Source: Roridomyces roridus (taxonomy: Eukaryota; Basidiomycota; Agaricomycetes; Agaricales; Mycenaceae). From it: a stretch of 64,000 nt of DNA. A program made the translations under genes and the position numbers. The DNA is taken from assembly GCA_029378245.1 (NCBI GenBank), contig JARKIF010000057.1, positions 124,001 through 188,000 on the forward strand, written 5' to 3'. Shown here piece by piece: positions 21,411 to 30,889 of the stretch. The notes beneath the pieces were generated by a model. It had not been told where the DNA came from and made no database searches. It saw only the letters and a program-made list of their open reading frames with translations. The stretch's first letter is position 1. Each line of letters opens with the position of its first letter.

Positions 21411-21948
21411 GAATGTGATGTCACTGGCTTTGGGCTACTGTAAACTGCCGCTTTGTTTACATCCCTGTATTAGATACGACTGCACCAATATTTCACCCCA
21501 AACTTCCGTTACTGTATGGTCGACATGCACGGTCCGGGACACAGAGTCTTTACACCCTATATGTAGCAGTGTACGGGGTCCTCTTCATGAGCTTCTCTGG
21601 TTATTACTTCATATAGCAACTGTTCCTCAAGGCAGCCTTGAGGTTCTTTTGCCTTTCGGAGCTATGCCGCGGAAATTTTGAATTTTCCCGGGACGGAAAT
21701 GGTGCGCAAATCTTTGATCGTGATTGACATTGACATGAGAAAACTAATTTATTTCCGCGCCACGTAAATGTTGCGGGAATGCTGCGCAAATGCTGCGGAA
21801 ATAAAGAATTTCCGCGCCGCGGAAAAGATGCTTCCCCCCCTGTGTACCGTCGCACGTGGGATCGTCCTGTACCAGCCGAAAGCGCGAGCCGCCGCTGAGA
21901 AGCAGGTCGCCAGTGCGTCATTACTTTCTCATCATGTCAAGATATTGA
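21411..21948. other. Spacer with CGCGGAAAT-type motifs
   Basis: Between 21660 and 21830, short variants of GCGGAAAT/ATTTCCGCG recur in both orientations (about six), making the stretch self-complementary. No gene is seen. Confidence 0.4.
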
Positions 21949-23115
21949 AATGAGGTCGTTTCAGCTCCTCATGAGTCGGGTGTATCGAAGTCGAAACGTG
22001 CACCAAAAACTCTAGAGCCACAGAAAGCGCGGGTCCTGACTGAGGACACTTGCTACATCTCCGCGTTCAACGAGATATACCAGAACCCACCGCTTGAGAC
22101 TTCCTCCCTCGATTACGTTGCTGCGGGGAGACATCTGCCATGCTCCCTCTGTGTTGCCCGCCATGGCCTCCAAGTTGATATTCCGGCTCCACGACTCCCT
22201 CCCGGCGTAGAGCTCCCTCTTTTTGTAGATTCATCTTCGCCCGATCCCCCGTCGGCAGCGGAAAAGAAGTTCAAGCTATCGAAGAAAGAGCGTCTGCGAG
22301 CTGAAGCAGAGCTTTTGGTGTTGGGTAAATCCCTATATCGCACCGAGCGCGTACTCTCGGCGAATCGCAACCATCCAAAATCATCCTACTTCCCCGCCCT
22401 TCCTGTGGGTGCCGTGCTCAACAACCTTCTTGTTCTAGACTCTTTGTCAAAACTAGAGTCTCTGTTGCAGTCATGGGCCTTTGCCTCCTCGTACCGCGCC
22501 CGGTTATACGCCGTTATTCACAGCCTCCGAGCTACCATCTTGTCTGACCGGGAGGAGGCTCGTTTGCGGCGAAATGCAAGACAGCGAGAGCGCCGACGCA
22601 ACAATTCAAAGAAACAGATTGTCTCCGAGTCCGAGGAAGACAAGGATGAGATGGTTGAGGCGGAAAGCGAGGAGGGAGACCCTGGTGATGACGAGGGAAG
22701 GGCGACGGTGCAGCAGGATTTGGAGGAGATGGGTGTGGGTGACGATCCGGACGTGACGATGGTGGAAGAACAAGATGAGGGTACCGGCTCTGACGAGCAA
22801 GCGCATCCCCGCTCTTCACCGGTTCCTCCGCCACCCAAACGTGCAAGGCGGGCATTGCAGGAGGTTACTAACGAGAAACGGCCCAAGCCCGGCCGCGCAT
22901 CCCAGAAGTCATCCGCGGTCCGCTCTACAAGAGCCAAAGCGACACTCAATAAATCGTCCGTCGTCTCGTCAGCCGGCGCGGGCTCATCCACTCGCAAACA
23001 ACCATCAGCGTCAGAGACAGCGCAGTCGTATGGTCCTGCATATGTTATGTCGCGCCGTCGGGCTCGACTAGATTCTCTTCGTGACGAGGCCGATCCTGTA
23101 GACGAATCTGACTAG
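21949..23115 (+). pseudogene. RecQ-helicase-like C-terminal fragment
   Basis: The frame is open from a TGA at 21946 to TAG at 23115, about 388 codons, without a convincing start. Near the beginning is TCYISAFNEIYQNPP... followed by HLPCSLC, which fits the zinc-binding module after the helicase core of the RecQ-like proteins common in agaric genomes. Helical sequence follows (YRTERVLSA, SKLESLLQSWAF, ARLYAVIHSLRAT), then a basic RRNARQRERRRNN stretch, an acidic stretch and a basic Ser-rich tail. The helicase core that should precede it is absent. The assignment rests on recalled family features, so it is tentative. Confidence 0.45.
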
Positions 23116-23180
23116 AGCTTCGAGTAGATTAACACGGTCGCTGTATACCTAGTTGTTGTACAATATAAATGTAGCATTAC

Positions 23181-23425
23181 TTATTCGACACTCGATTCCC
23201 CCTCGCTCTCCGTCTCTGTCTCCGGCTCCTCGCTCTCGAGTGCTTCCTCATCCTCAGAGTCACTTTCAATCTTCTCTTTTCCACACAGCCTGTCGAGAAG
23301 CGTCTCAAACTCGTTCTAATCTAACCAATCATGATTCAACTCCCCGGTTGCAGGATCCACGATTACACCCAAATGTGATCCACTATAGAGTGGTTCATCG
23401 CTGTGATCAGTGCTGTCCCACTCTT
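23181..23425 (-). pseudogene. 3' part of a degraded gene, split by the copia element
   Basis: Minus-strand reading from 23425 gives EWDSTDHSDEPLYSG, GVIVDPATGEL, HDWLD, an in-frame TAG, NEFETLLDRLCGKEK and a strongly acidic tail ending in TAA at 23181-23183. It is convergent with the RecQ-like fragment, with stops 65 bp apart. Removing the copia element and one CTCTT joins it in frame to 30885-30777. Family unknown. Confidence 0.5.
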
Positions 23426-23662
23426 TATCAGAATCTGTACACTTTAGTTCTCTCACTGGTACACCGTAATGGTAACGAGTCTTATTCACCTGTACACTTT
23501 AGTTCTACATGTAAATGAGCCTCTATGTAAAGTGGAAAGAACGGCGAGCTCACCTCTCACTGGTACACCGTAATGGTAACGAGTGAGAGGCAAACACGAT
23601 CACGGCTCATGCTATCAACACCGCGCACAGCCACCCAACATGCGCGTAGGCTGAAACCAACA
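23426..23662 (-). repeat. Copia 3' LTR
   Basis: 237 bp; read on the minus strand it starts TGTTGG and ends CTGATA. It differs from the other LTR at one position (CCCAACATG versus CCCGACATG). It contains an internal repeat of ACACCGTAATGGTAACGAGT (two copies, 61-62 bp apart). Confidence 0.85.
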
Positions 23663-23736
23663 CACCCCCTCAGCCTAAGCTGCGGGAAGGCTGCGGAAAA
23701 CACCCCCTCACGCTCGCAAAATTAAAACACCCCCTC
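23663..23736 (-). promoter_or_regulatory. Triplicated polypurine tract
   Basis: GAGGGGGTG (minus strand) occurs at 23663-23671, 23701-23709 and 23728-23736. The first abuts the LTR and the last overlaps the pol stop codon, so only the first is in the position expected for the working primer. Confidence 0.6.
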
Positions 23737-26700
23737 AGCACAAACCCAACTCGACACGGTGACGGATAAAAGCTGGGGTAGGAAGAGCCTTGGTAAGGGT
23801 GTCGGCGGTATTGTCGGCAGAAGGGATGTGGGGGACAAGGACCTTCTTCCTCTCGACGCAGTCGCGGATGTGGTGATAGCGGTTCGCAATGTGCTTGACA
23901 CGCGCATGGAAGGCTTGGTCGTTAGCAAGGATTGCAGCTCCGTTGTTGTCTCCATATATCATGGTAGGAGAATCGACCGTCACCGTGAGTCCCCTCAGTA
24001 GCATCCGCAACCAACAAGCCTCCTTGGCCGCCTCCGAAGCCCCGATGTACTCCGCCTCCGTGGACGACACGGCCACGCATTTCTGTTTGCGAGATGCCCA
24101 CGAGATGACACCCGAACCCAGCGTAAAGGCATAGCCCATCACCGACTTGGTTTTATCCCGGTCATTGGCGAAGTCTGAGTCGCTCCAGCCCTGAAGCTCG
24201 ATATTGTTTGTTCCACCGAGGACGAGCCCCAGTTCACGCGTGCCTTTGAGGTAACGGAGAACTCGAATGGCGGCTCTCCAGTGCTCGAATGTGTAGCAGT
24301 CGAGGAAACCAGACAGGTGACTGACGGCGTGAGAAATATCTGCGCGAGTTCCCATGGCCAGATAACCCATGCTGCATACGAGGGAACGATAAGGGGTAGA
24401 GGCCAGTCGGTCCACGTCAAGCTGAGAGAGGGGAGGGTCGGACGACTGGGGACGACGAAGACGCAAACCGGCTTCCATCGGGGTTGGTGCAGGGTGGGAG
24501 TCCGTCTGGAAGAACTGGGTGATGAGACGGTCAATGAGGGCGGTTTGGGAGAGGGTAATAGTCCGGCGTTCGGGATCGCGCACAACACCGATACCAAGGA
24601 AGAAATGAATGTCTCCGTCCGAAATTTCCCATTTGGACATCAATTTTCCCTTGAACCACTCGTTGGCCTCACGAGAAGAAGCCGCAGAGCACATGTCGTT
24701 GACATGCACAGCAACCAGATTTGTCGCTCCGTCCCGTACCCTGACGTAGACACACCACTCGCAAAGTAGACACTTGAAACCCCATTCCACCAGGTTGTCG
24801 TGCATCTCTTTATTCCACACTCGACCTGCCTGCTTCAGCCCATACAACGCCCTCAGCAATCTCCACACCCACGACTCCTTCCCTTCAACCTCAAAATGGC
24901 GGGGTTGACGCGTGTATTGAACCTCGTCCGAGGGAAGCACGCCATTGAGGAAAGCTGTCTTGATATCAAACTGTTGAATATCCCAGCCACGCGAGGCCGC
25001 AATGTGAAGGATGGCTCTGAAGGACTCAAGACGAGCCGTGGGGGAAGTGGTGACGGTGTAGTCCCTGCCAAAGACCTGGCGATTACCACTAACGCAGTAT
25101 CGAACCTTGTGGCGGTCAACTTCGCCCAAGACATCGCGCTTCCGGGTGTAAACAGGCATGAGGTCAAGAAGGGTCTTGCCAGGAGGGACCTCCGAACGGG
25201 GAACAAGTTCGTACACCCCCTTACGCTGAAGGGCATCAAGCTCCTCGTGAGTACCGGCTGTCCATTGTTCCGCATCTGGCGCTGCCATCGCTTCCTTGTA
25301 ATTGCGCGGGTCGTCCGGGTACTCGACGTTGATGGGATTCTCGGCGAGATACGCATTGAGCTGGGCGAACATGGCAGTCTCCTCTCCATCGTCGTCCTCG
25401 GGAGTATCGGCTATGGTCGCTTCCCACTCCTCGAGGATGACCTGCTCCCCCTCAGGTTCTGGAGTTGTCTGTGCAGCCAGGACAAGACGGTCGGGAGCAC
25501 GACGAACACGTCCAGAGCGACGAGGGCCCTCAGGTGGCCTTTCGGGGGAAGGAGGGGGAGGAGGCACAGCGAATGGAGAGTCTACAGGGTCAGCAGACGT
25601 AGTCAGCGGCACATCCAAGACCGATTGGTCATTGGGCACACCAGACATGGTGGGCAGGGGTTCAGTAGGCCGCGCCGCGATGAGTGGCCGCTGAATGGAA
25701 ACTTTGACCACGTCGCCGGACTCAATGAAGCGAACATCAATGGAGTCAAAGACTTTCCCTGAGGAGCATTGCCAGCAGCGGTAAGCTTTGGCTTGAGGGG
25801 AGTAGCCAATCAGAACACATTCAATGGAACGGTCTAACAGCTTGGGGTTATGACCGCGGACGAGAACGAAAGCCCGACATCCTATCTCCCGGAGGTGAGA
25901 GATGTTCGGTTTGTGCCCCTCGAACGCCTCAAATGGAGTCCATCCGCCCTGTGATTTAGACGGACAGCGAGCGTGCAGATAAGCAGCCGTAACGACGAAC
26001 TCATCCCACAAGAAGAGTGGAGCGTTGCATGCAATGCGCATAGCACGAGCCTTGTTAAGGATGGTGAGGTGGAAACGTTCGACCTTCCCGTTCTGAGCAG
26101 AAGTCTCAGCTGCGGTGTAGCGGATCTTCGTCCCGCGTGCCGCACAAAAATTGGAGAATCTTGTCGATTTCAGCTCGCCGTTGTCAATGTTGTACTTCTT
26201 GACCTTCCGCCCCGTCTGCATCTCAACGTCGAGCTGCCACGCAATGAGAATGTCAAATGCATGTGCCTTGTCCGCCACGGGAATGGAAAAACCACGCGAG
26301 GTCGCGTCGTCAATTATGTCCAACATATAGTAATTTCCACTCCGGGAACGAGTATCAAATGCTCCGCACATGTCCACAAACACCAGATCCAACGCCCCCT
26401 CAGATTTAGGACCCTCCCTCTGCTTTGGTATCGTTGCCGCGACCTGTTTGCCACGGATACAAGCGTCACAAGGGGTAGGAGGGGATGAGGTGTCAAGGAC
26501 CATACCGTCGGCTAGTTGATGTTGGTAAAGGTCGACGACGGCTTGGTGGTGGGCAAGGCCTAAGCAGCGGTGCATCAAGTCAATGGAGACGGCAGCGACG
26601 GGAGAGGTAGCAGGTACAGGCATGGTGCAGTCCAGCTTGTAGAGCCCCCGCGAGTCGAGTACACCAGTGCAGACAGTGGCTCCGGCCGCATCTGTGATCC

Positions 26701-27118
26701 AGGTGCCCTTGGCGTCAAAATGACAAGAGTAGGCGACGTCCACGCAGAGACGGGATACGGAGAGGAGATGGATCGACGAGGTAGGGACATGGAGCGCATG
26801 ACGAATGACCAGATCGGAATTGATGATCGTACCAACGCCCACCGCGTCAATGGAGCTGCCTTGGAAACCGGTCACAGCGCGCGGTGGAATTGGGCGGTAG
26901 GAGACGAAATCCGAGATGTAGGGCGTAATCGAGGTGTTGCATCCCGAGTCCGAATACAGCTCGTACGAATCAGGTGTCGCCCGAGCCGCGTTGACCGTGT
27001 AATTCCGCCAGTCTACCGATGCCTTGGGTTTGTCCTCGACATGGAACACCTCGAATTCGTACATGGCATCGTTCAGGTCATCGGTCCGGAGCGTGCAGAA
27101 TATAAAGTCATTTTTCAT
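23735..27118 (-). CDS. pol: Copia pol: protease, integrase, RT, RNase H, 1,127 aa, RT motif altered
   Basis: One long frame. Protease: ELYSDSG around residues 53-58. Integrase: HHCC site (H183/H190, C217, C220) and catalytic D249, D312, E347. RT: motif A with D718 (QFDIKTAFLNG) but HVND at 805-808 where active enzymes have YVDD, so the first active-site Asp is replaced by Asn. RNase H: SDSDFAND, SSTEAEY and YGDNNGA. The ATG at 27118 lies in a remnant of a foreign TIR, and no zinc knuckle is found between gag and the protease, so the gag-pol junction has been rebuilt. The frame is intact but RT activity is probably lost. Confidence 0.85.
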   Translation of the reverse strand: MKNDFIFCTLRTDDLNDAMYEFEVFHVEDKPKASVDWRNYTVNAARATPDSYELYSDSGCNTSITPYISDFVSYRPIPPRAVTGFQGSSIDAVGVGTIINSDLVIRHALHVPTSSIHLLSVSRLCVDVAYSCHFDAKGTWITDAAGATVCTGVLDSRGLYKLDCTMPVPATSPVAAVSIDLMHRCLGLAHHQAVVDLYQHQLADGMVLDTSSPPTPCDACIRGKQVAATIPKQREGPKSEGALDLVFVDMCGAFDTRSRSGNYYMLDIIDDATSRGFSIPVADKAHAFDILIAWQLDVEMQTGRKVKKYNIDNGELKSTRFSNFCAARGTKIRYTAAETSAQNGKVERFHLTILNKARAMRIACNAPLFLWDEFVVTAAYLHARCPSKSQGGWTPFEAFEGHKPNISHLREIGCRAFVLVRGHNPKLLDRSIECVLIGYSPQAKAYRCWQCSSGKVFDSIDVRFIESGDVVKVSIQRPLIAARPTEPLPTMSGVPNDQSVLDVPLTTSADPVDSPFAVPPPPPSPERPPEGPRRSGRVRRAPDRLVLAAQTTPEPEGEQVILEEWEATIADTPEDDDGEETAMFAQLNAYLAENPINVEYPDDPRNYKEAMAAPDAEQWTAGTHEELDALQRKGVYELVPRSEVPPGKTLLDLMPVYTRKRDVLGEVDRHKVRYCVSGNRQVFGRDYTVTTSPTARLESFRAILHIAASRGWDIQQFDIKTAFLNGVLPSDEVQYTRQPRHFEVEGKESWVWRLLRALYGLKQAGRVWNKEMHDNLVEWGFKCLLCEWCVYVRVRDGATNLVAVHVNDMCSAASSREANEWFKGKLMSKWEISDGDIHFFLGIGVVRDPERRTITLSQTALIDRLITQFFQTDSHPAPTPMEAGLRLRRPQSSDPPLSQLDVDRLASTPYRSLVCSMGYLAMGTRADISHAVSHLSGFLDCYTFEHWRAAIRVLRYLKGTRELGLVLGGTNNIELQGWSDSDFANDRDKTKSVMGYAFTLGSGVISWASRKQKCVAVSSTEAEYIGASEAAKEACWLRMLLRGLTVTVDSPTMIYGDNNGAAILANDQAFHARVKHIANRYHHIRDCVERKKVLVPHIPSADNTADTLTKALPTPAFIRHRVELGLC

Positions 27119-27147
27119 TGAAAAATATCTGGCTCAAGTGGTGGGCT
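27102..27147 (+). repeat. 46-bp inverted remnant of the TIR element at the gag-pol junction
   Basis: The sequence matches the right end of the element at 29655-29700 (and 28350-28394) in reverse orientation, nearly perfectly. It contributes both the gag stop codon (27134-27136) and the first ATG of the pol frame (27118). It probably marks an earlier insertion, or a deletion/inversion that also removed the gag zinc knuckle. Confidence 0.6.
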
Positions 27148-27441
27148 TCTTGGGGAAGGCAGGATGATGAGCCGCAAACGCCGTCACTTGGAGTGACGCT
27201 CTGGGCAGCGCCGCTTTCGTCGCAAGCCGGTGCTCGATGTACTTGGGAGAGAGATCTGGGGCAACCATCAAGGAGTCGACGAAGCTTGTGTACGGGGCGA
27301 GCGCGTGGAGAAGGAGAACGGTGTGTATCCCGTCAATGGTAGGGGGACCGCCCGCAAAGACAGCTTTGACACTGTCCCTGATAGCCTCACTCGTCTTCGC
27401 CCATGACTTAGGGTCGTCCGAGAACTGGATGGCGAGGGTCT

Positions 27442-29700
27442 ATGACAGCATTTATCATTGAAAATTACAGTGTCAATGGTGCAGATGCAAGGCATTAATT
27501 CAATGTAGTGGTACACAAGTTTATATGACAGCATTTATCATTGAAAATTACAGTGTCAATGGTGCAGATGCAAGGCATTAGTTCAATGTAGTGGTACACA
27601 AGTTTATGCATCTTTTCAGGTTTAGTTCCCAGGTTTTGCTGGACAGGGAAGTCAACTAGACATGGCAATATGACCCTGACACAGGTTATAGATGCCTATC
27701 ATGTGGTAGCACCATCCAAGGCAAGCATGGGACACAGGTCCTAAAAGTGCAAGTTGAGACGCAACTCCCAGATGCAGGACGCAACTCCCAGACGAGGTCA
27801 TGTGATTCAATTTTGGATCAGATGTTGATCCAAGATTCTGATACAAGTGATGATATGGTCACATGTTCCCACAATCTTACATAATCCATGATCAGGCGAT
27901 ATTCAAATGTCTCGAAAACTCTGAATCCCATCATGAATCCACTTGTTATCTATCTATTACTGTATCTTTTTGAGGAGAACAATGGGTGGATATAAAGTGT
28001 TTGGAATTTCATTTGATCAATGAGATGTTACACTAATGAAAGATACTACTTTGTAATCTCAGTTGCCCATGTGGTAGAATCTCAAAACATGTCAAAGGCC
28101 AGCAGCCAAAACATGGCCAAATGAGGAAATTTCCAGTTTTGGTATTTCAAATTATCTCTATAACATAATTTCCTCATAGAACTTAACTTGGAAGTCACAT
28201 GACCTGCGTCTCTGAGTTGCGTCTCAACTTGCCACTTGTGTCTCTGTCTTGTGTCTCAACTTGAGATCATGTGATTTGTGTCTTGGACTTGCGTCAAGCC
28301 GAAATAGCCTGACATGTGACCTGCACTTGCGCTGACTGGATTGTCTCCGCCTACCACTTGAGCCAGATATTTTTCAATGAAAAATGACTTTATAAGTTTA
28401 TGCATCTTTTCAGGTTTAGTTCCCAGGTTTTGCTGGACAGGGAAGTCGACTAGACATGGTGATATGGCCCTGACACAGGTTCTAGATGCCTATCATGTGG
28501 TAGCACCACCCAAGGCAAGCATGGGACACAGGTCCTAAAAGTGCAAGTTGAGACGCAACTCCCAGACGCAGGACGCAACTCCCAGACGAGGTCATGTGAT
28601 TCAATTTTGGATCAGATGTTGATCCAAGATTCTGATACAAGTGATGATATGATCACACGTTCCCATGATCTTACATAATCCATGATCAGGTGATATTGAA
28701 AAGTGTCGAAAACTCTGAATCCCATCATGAATCCACTTGTTATTGTTGTCCGTCTACTACTGTATCTTTTTGAGGAGAACAATGGGTAGATATAAAGTGT
28801 TTGGAATTTCATTTGATCAATGTGCTGTTACACTAATGAAAGATACTACTTTTGTAATCTCAGTTGCCTATGTGGTAGAATCTCAAAACATGCCAGAGGC
28901 TAGGCTCGTGACCATCCGCGTTCGCCTCACGTGGCTGCGCTTATCACGATCGGCGAAGCGGCTGGGACATCTGGTGACCCTTTTGGGTGAGCCAGCGAAA
29001 CATGAGTTTGGACTTGGCGAAAAAAAGTTGTTTGAGTTTCAAGACCGCGGCAGATGATGCTAGGAATGTTGTTGCAGAGGTAGTGGTAACGTTCCCAACG
29101 TTATTGGAGCTTTCGGGGACCGTTCCGCTGTCAATTCAGCACTCAGTGGCAAAAGTCAAATTTACCCTCGAAAAAAAGTTGGTCTCGTTCGACTCAGAAT
29201 CCAAAAATAAGCGACTTTCTCTATACATGTTTTGACACTTTCTTTTTGAAGGTTCACGAAGAAAATTTCCTAAGTCCGAACTCATGCTTGGCAGGTCCTG
29301 CCAAAATGATGACCAAATATCCCAGTCGTTTTAGGAAGGTTGATCCCTTGCTCGTCTCGTGATCACCCGACTAAACCCGACTGGTCGCGAGTCTAGCCAG
29401 AGGCCAGCAGCAAAAACATGGCCAAATGAGGAAATTTCCAGTTTTAGTATTTCAAATTATCTCCATCACATAATTTCCTCATAGAGCCTAATTCGGAAGT
29501 CACATGACCTGTGTCTCCAAGTTGCGTCTTAACTTGCCACTTGCGTCTCTGTCTTGTGTCTCAACTTGAAATCATGTGATCTGCATTTTGGACTTGCGTC
29601 AAGCCAAAATAGCCTGACATGTGACCTGCACTTGTGCTCACTATATCGTCTCCGCCTACCACTTGAGCCAGATATTTTTCAATGAAAAATGACTTTATAA
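27442..29700. mobile_element. Non-autonomous TIR element, dimeric, inside copia gag
   Basis: Flanked by GGGTCT (27436-27441 and 29701-29706). The ends are imperfect inverted repeats (CAGCATTTATCATTGAAAA against AGTCATTTTTCATTGAAAA). Inside are an 83-bp tandem duplication (27441-27606) and two direct copies of a unit of about 0.8 kb (27606-28393 and 28394-29700), the second interrupted by a MITE. There is no transposase ORF. The structure suggests a tandem dimer moved as one unit. Confidence 0.6.
28901..29395. mobile_element. MITE nested in the TIR dimer (hAT- or MULE-like)
   Basis: The 495-bp insert has ends TAGGCTCGTGACCA and TAGACTCGCGACCA (as inverted repeats) and is flanked by GCCAGAGGC on both sides (28892-28900 and 29396-29404). 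The other copy of the host unit lacks it, which proves the boundaries. The duplication is 8-9 bp, compatible with hAT or Mutator-like transposases. It has no coding capacity. Confidence 0.7.
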
Positions 29701-30522
29701 GGGTCTCCCGTAAGGTCGCAACTTGGTGGATGGGGCCACGCTGCGTATGACGCTTATGGAGCACGAGCCATACCGCCGACGCCGTCTTGCATTCCTCGAT
29801 GGACGGTAGCTCCGACGAGTCGCACGTGAGCTGAAGGTAGGAGTGCAACGCCATGTCGTTGTCGTGCCATATACGAGACGCCTGGGGGTACATGTCGAAC
29901 GATGGGGGAAGTTCGGTGGGATCCAGCCAACGAGTCGCACCCGACTGCAAGCCTATATGCGCGTGAACGTGTTTCGACCATGTCGCGTAGTTGTCGTGCG
30001 CCAGCGAAAGTTTGTCCTCCGCTTTCCACGTCCCCGGGTTGAGGCTGAAAGGCTTGATATAGGGTCCCGCAGTAGCCACGTAGTGCGATACGGAAGAGTG
30101 GTGTCGGGCAGCTCCACCCTCCTCATCCGAGGAATCCGAGGATGGATACATGCCGTCGCCATGATGAAGGGGAGGCGGAGCCGGACGGTAAGGACGTGGC
30201 TCGTGGAAAACGGGTGTCGTGGGTGGAGGGTGATGGTAGACGGGTGTCGCTGGCGGTGGGACATAGGCCTCGGACCATGGGTCGCGTGGACGGAATGGGT
30301 TACGGCTCGACCAGGACGAGGGTAATGCGGACGCCATGAAGGGTAACGCGTAGACGAACGAGCGAATCTGGCGGGACGAACGAGCGACGGGATGACGATG
30401 ACGGATGAAGACGGGATGACGCAGGGACGGAATGGAGGACGAGGAGACGCGTGTGTAGGTGTGGTGAGGTCGAGACCACGAGTGTACAGGTCCTTGCGCG
30501 CGTTCGGAGACAGCGAGCTCAA

Positions 30523-30534
30523 ATGCCCATAACC
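30523..30534 (-). promoter_or_regulatory. Primer-binding site, half-tRNA-iMet type
   Basis: Directly after the 5' LTR the minus strand reads GGTTATGGGCAT. GGTTATGGGC is complementary to the anticodon loop side of initiator tRNA-Met (CAU), the internal-fragment priming known from Drosophila copia. Confidence 0.6.
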
Positions 30535-30771
30535 TATCAGAATCTGTACACTTTAGTTCTCTCACTGGTACACCGTAATGGTAACGAGTCTTATTCACCT
30601 GTACACTTTAGTTCTACATGTAAATGAGCCTCTATGTAAAGTGGAAAGAACGGCGAGCTCACCTCTCACTGGTACACCGTAATGGTAACGAGTGAGAGGC
30701 AAACACGATCACGGCTCATGCTATCAACACCGCGCACAGCCACCCGACATGCGCGTAGGCTGAAACCAACA
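30535..30771 (-). repeat. Copia 5' LTR
   Basis: Same length and sequence as the 3' LTR except for one base. Both copies end in TA, not the usual CA, at the U5 boundary, so the TG...TA termini belong to the element and are not damage to one copy. Confidence 0.85.
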
Positions 30772-30885
30772 CTCTTGAACACAATCTGCAGCCGAACGAG
30801 ATGCAGCAGACGTATGGGCGATATATTGTAAAATAATTGTTGCGGAAACATCCGCTTGGAACTCCGTGTCTGGGTCGCAACTGAA
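30772..30885 (-). pseudogene. 5' part of the gene split by the copia element
   Basis: Minus-strand reading from 30885 gives FSCDPDTEFQADVSATIILQ then a Ser/Ala-rich stretch ending at the insertion point. The frame continues on the far side of the copia element at 23425 after removal of the 5-bp duplication. Upstream of 30886 the frame has stops, so this gene was already decaying or has unseen introns. Confidence 0.45.
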
Positions 30886-30889
30886 TCAT

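Larger units (their letters stand above)
27134..30337 (-). pseudogene. gag: Copia gag, split by a TIR element
   Basis: Part 1 (30337-29701) begins MASALPSSWSS, has a Pro-rich head, then TWKAEDKLSLA, NYATWSKHV and ASAVWLVLHKRHTQRGPIHQ, typical of copia gag. Part 2 (27441-27134) continues IQFSDDPKSWAKTS through VFAGGPPTIDGIHTVLLLHA and PKYIEHRLATKA to a TGA at 27134-27136. Taking out the insert and one GGGTCT copy restores one continuous frame. The zinc knuckle usual at the C-terminus is missing. Confidence 0.75.
23426..30771 (-). mobile_element. Ty1/copia LTR retrotransposon, 7.3 kb with nested insertion
   Basis: Two 237-bp LTRs with one visible difference flank gag and pol on the minus strand, and CTCTT is duplicated at 23421-23425 and 30772-30776. 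Integrase precedes RT in pol, the Ty1/copia order. A primer site matching an initiator-tRNA fragment follows the 5' LTR and polypurine tracts precede the 3' LTR. Near-identical LTRs mean a recent insertion, yet gag has already been split by a 2.26-kb TIR element and RT has lost a catalytic Asp. Without the nested insert the element would be about 5.1 kb. Confidence 0.88.

Noticed and set aside
24800..25762. 320-codon + strand ORF
   Set aside because: It is the antisense shadow of the copia pol frame, which has conserved catalytic motifs on the minus strand.
27441..27606. CRISPR-like tandem repeat
   Set aside because: Two copies of 83 bp with no spacers, in a eukaryotic transposon end.
30337..30598. 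Start of copia gag at 30598 inside the LTR
   Set aside because: That ATG lies within the LTR and the intervening residues are not gag-like; ATG 30337 begins the recognisable protein.
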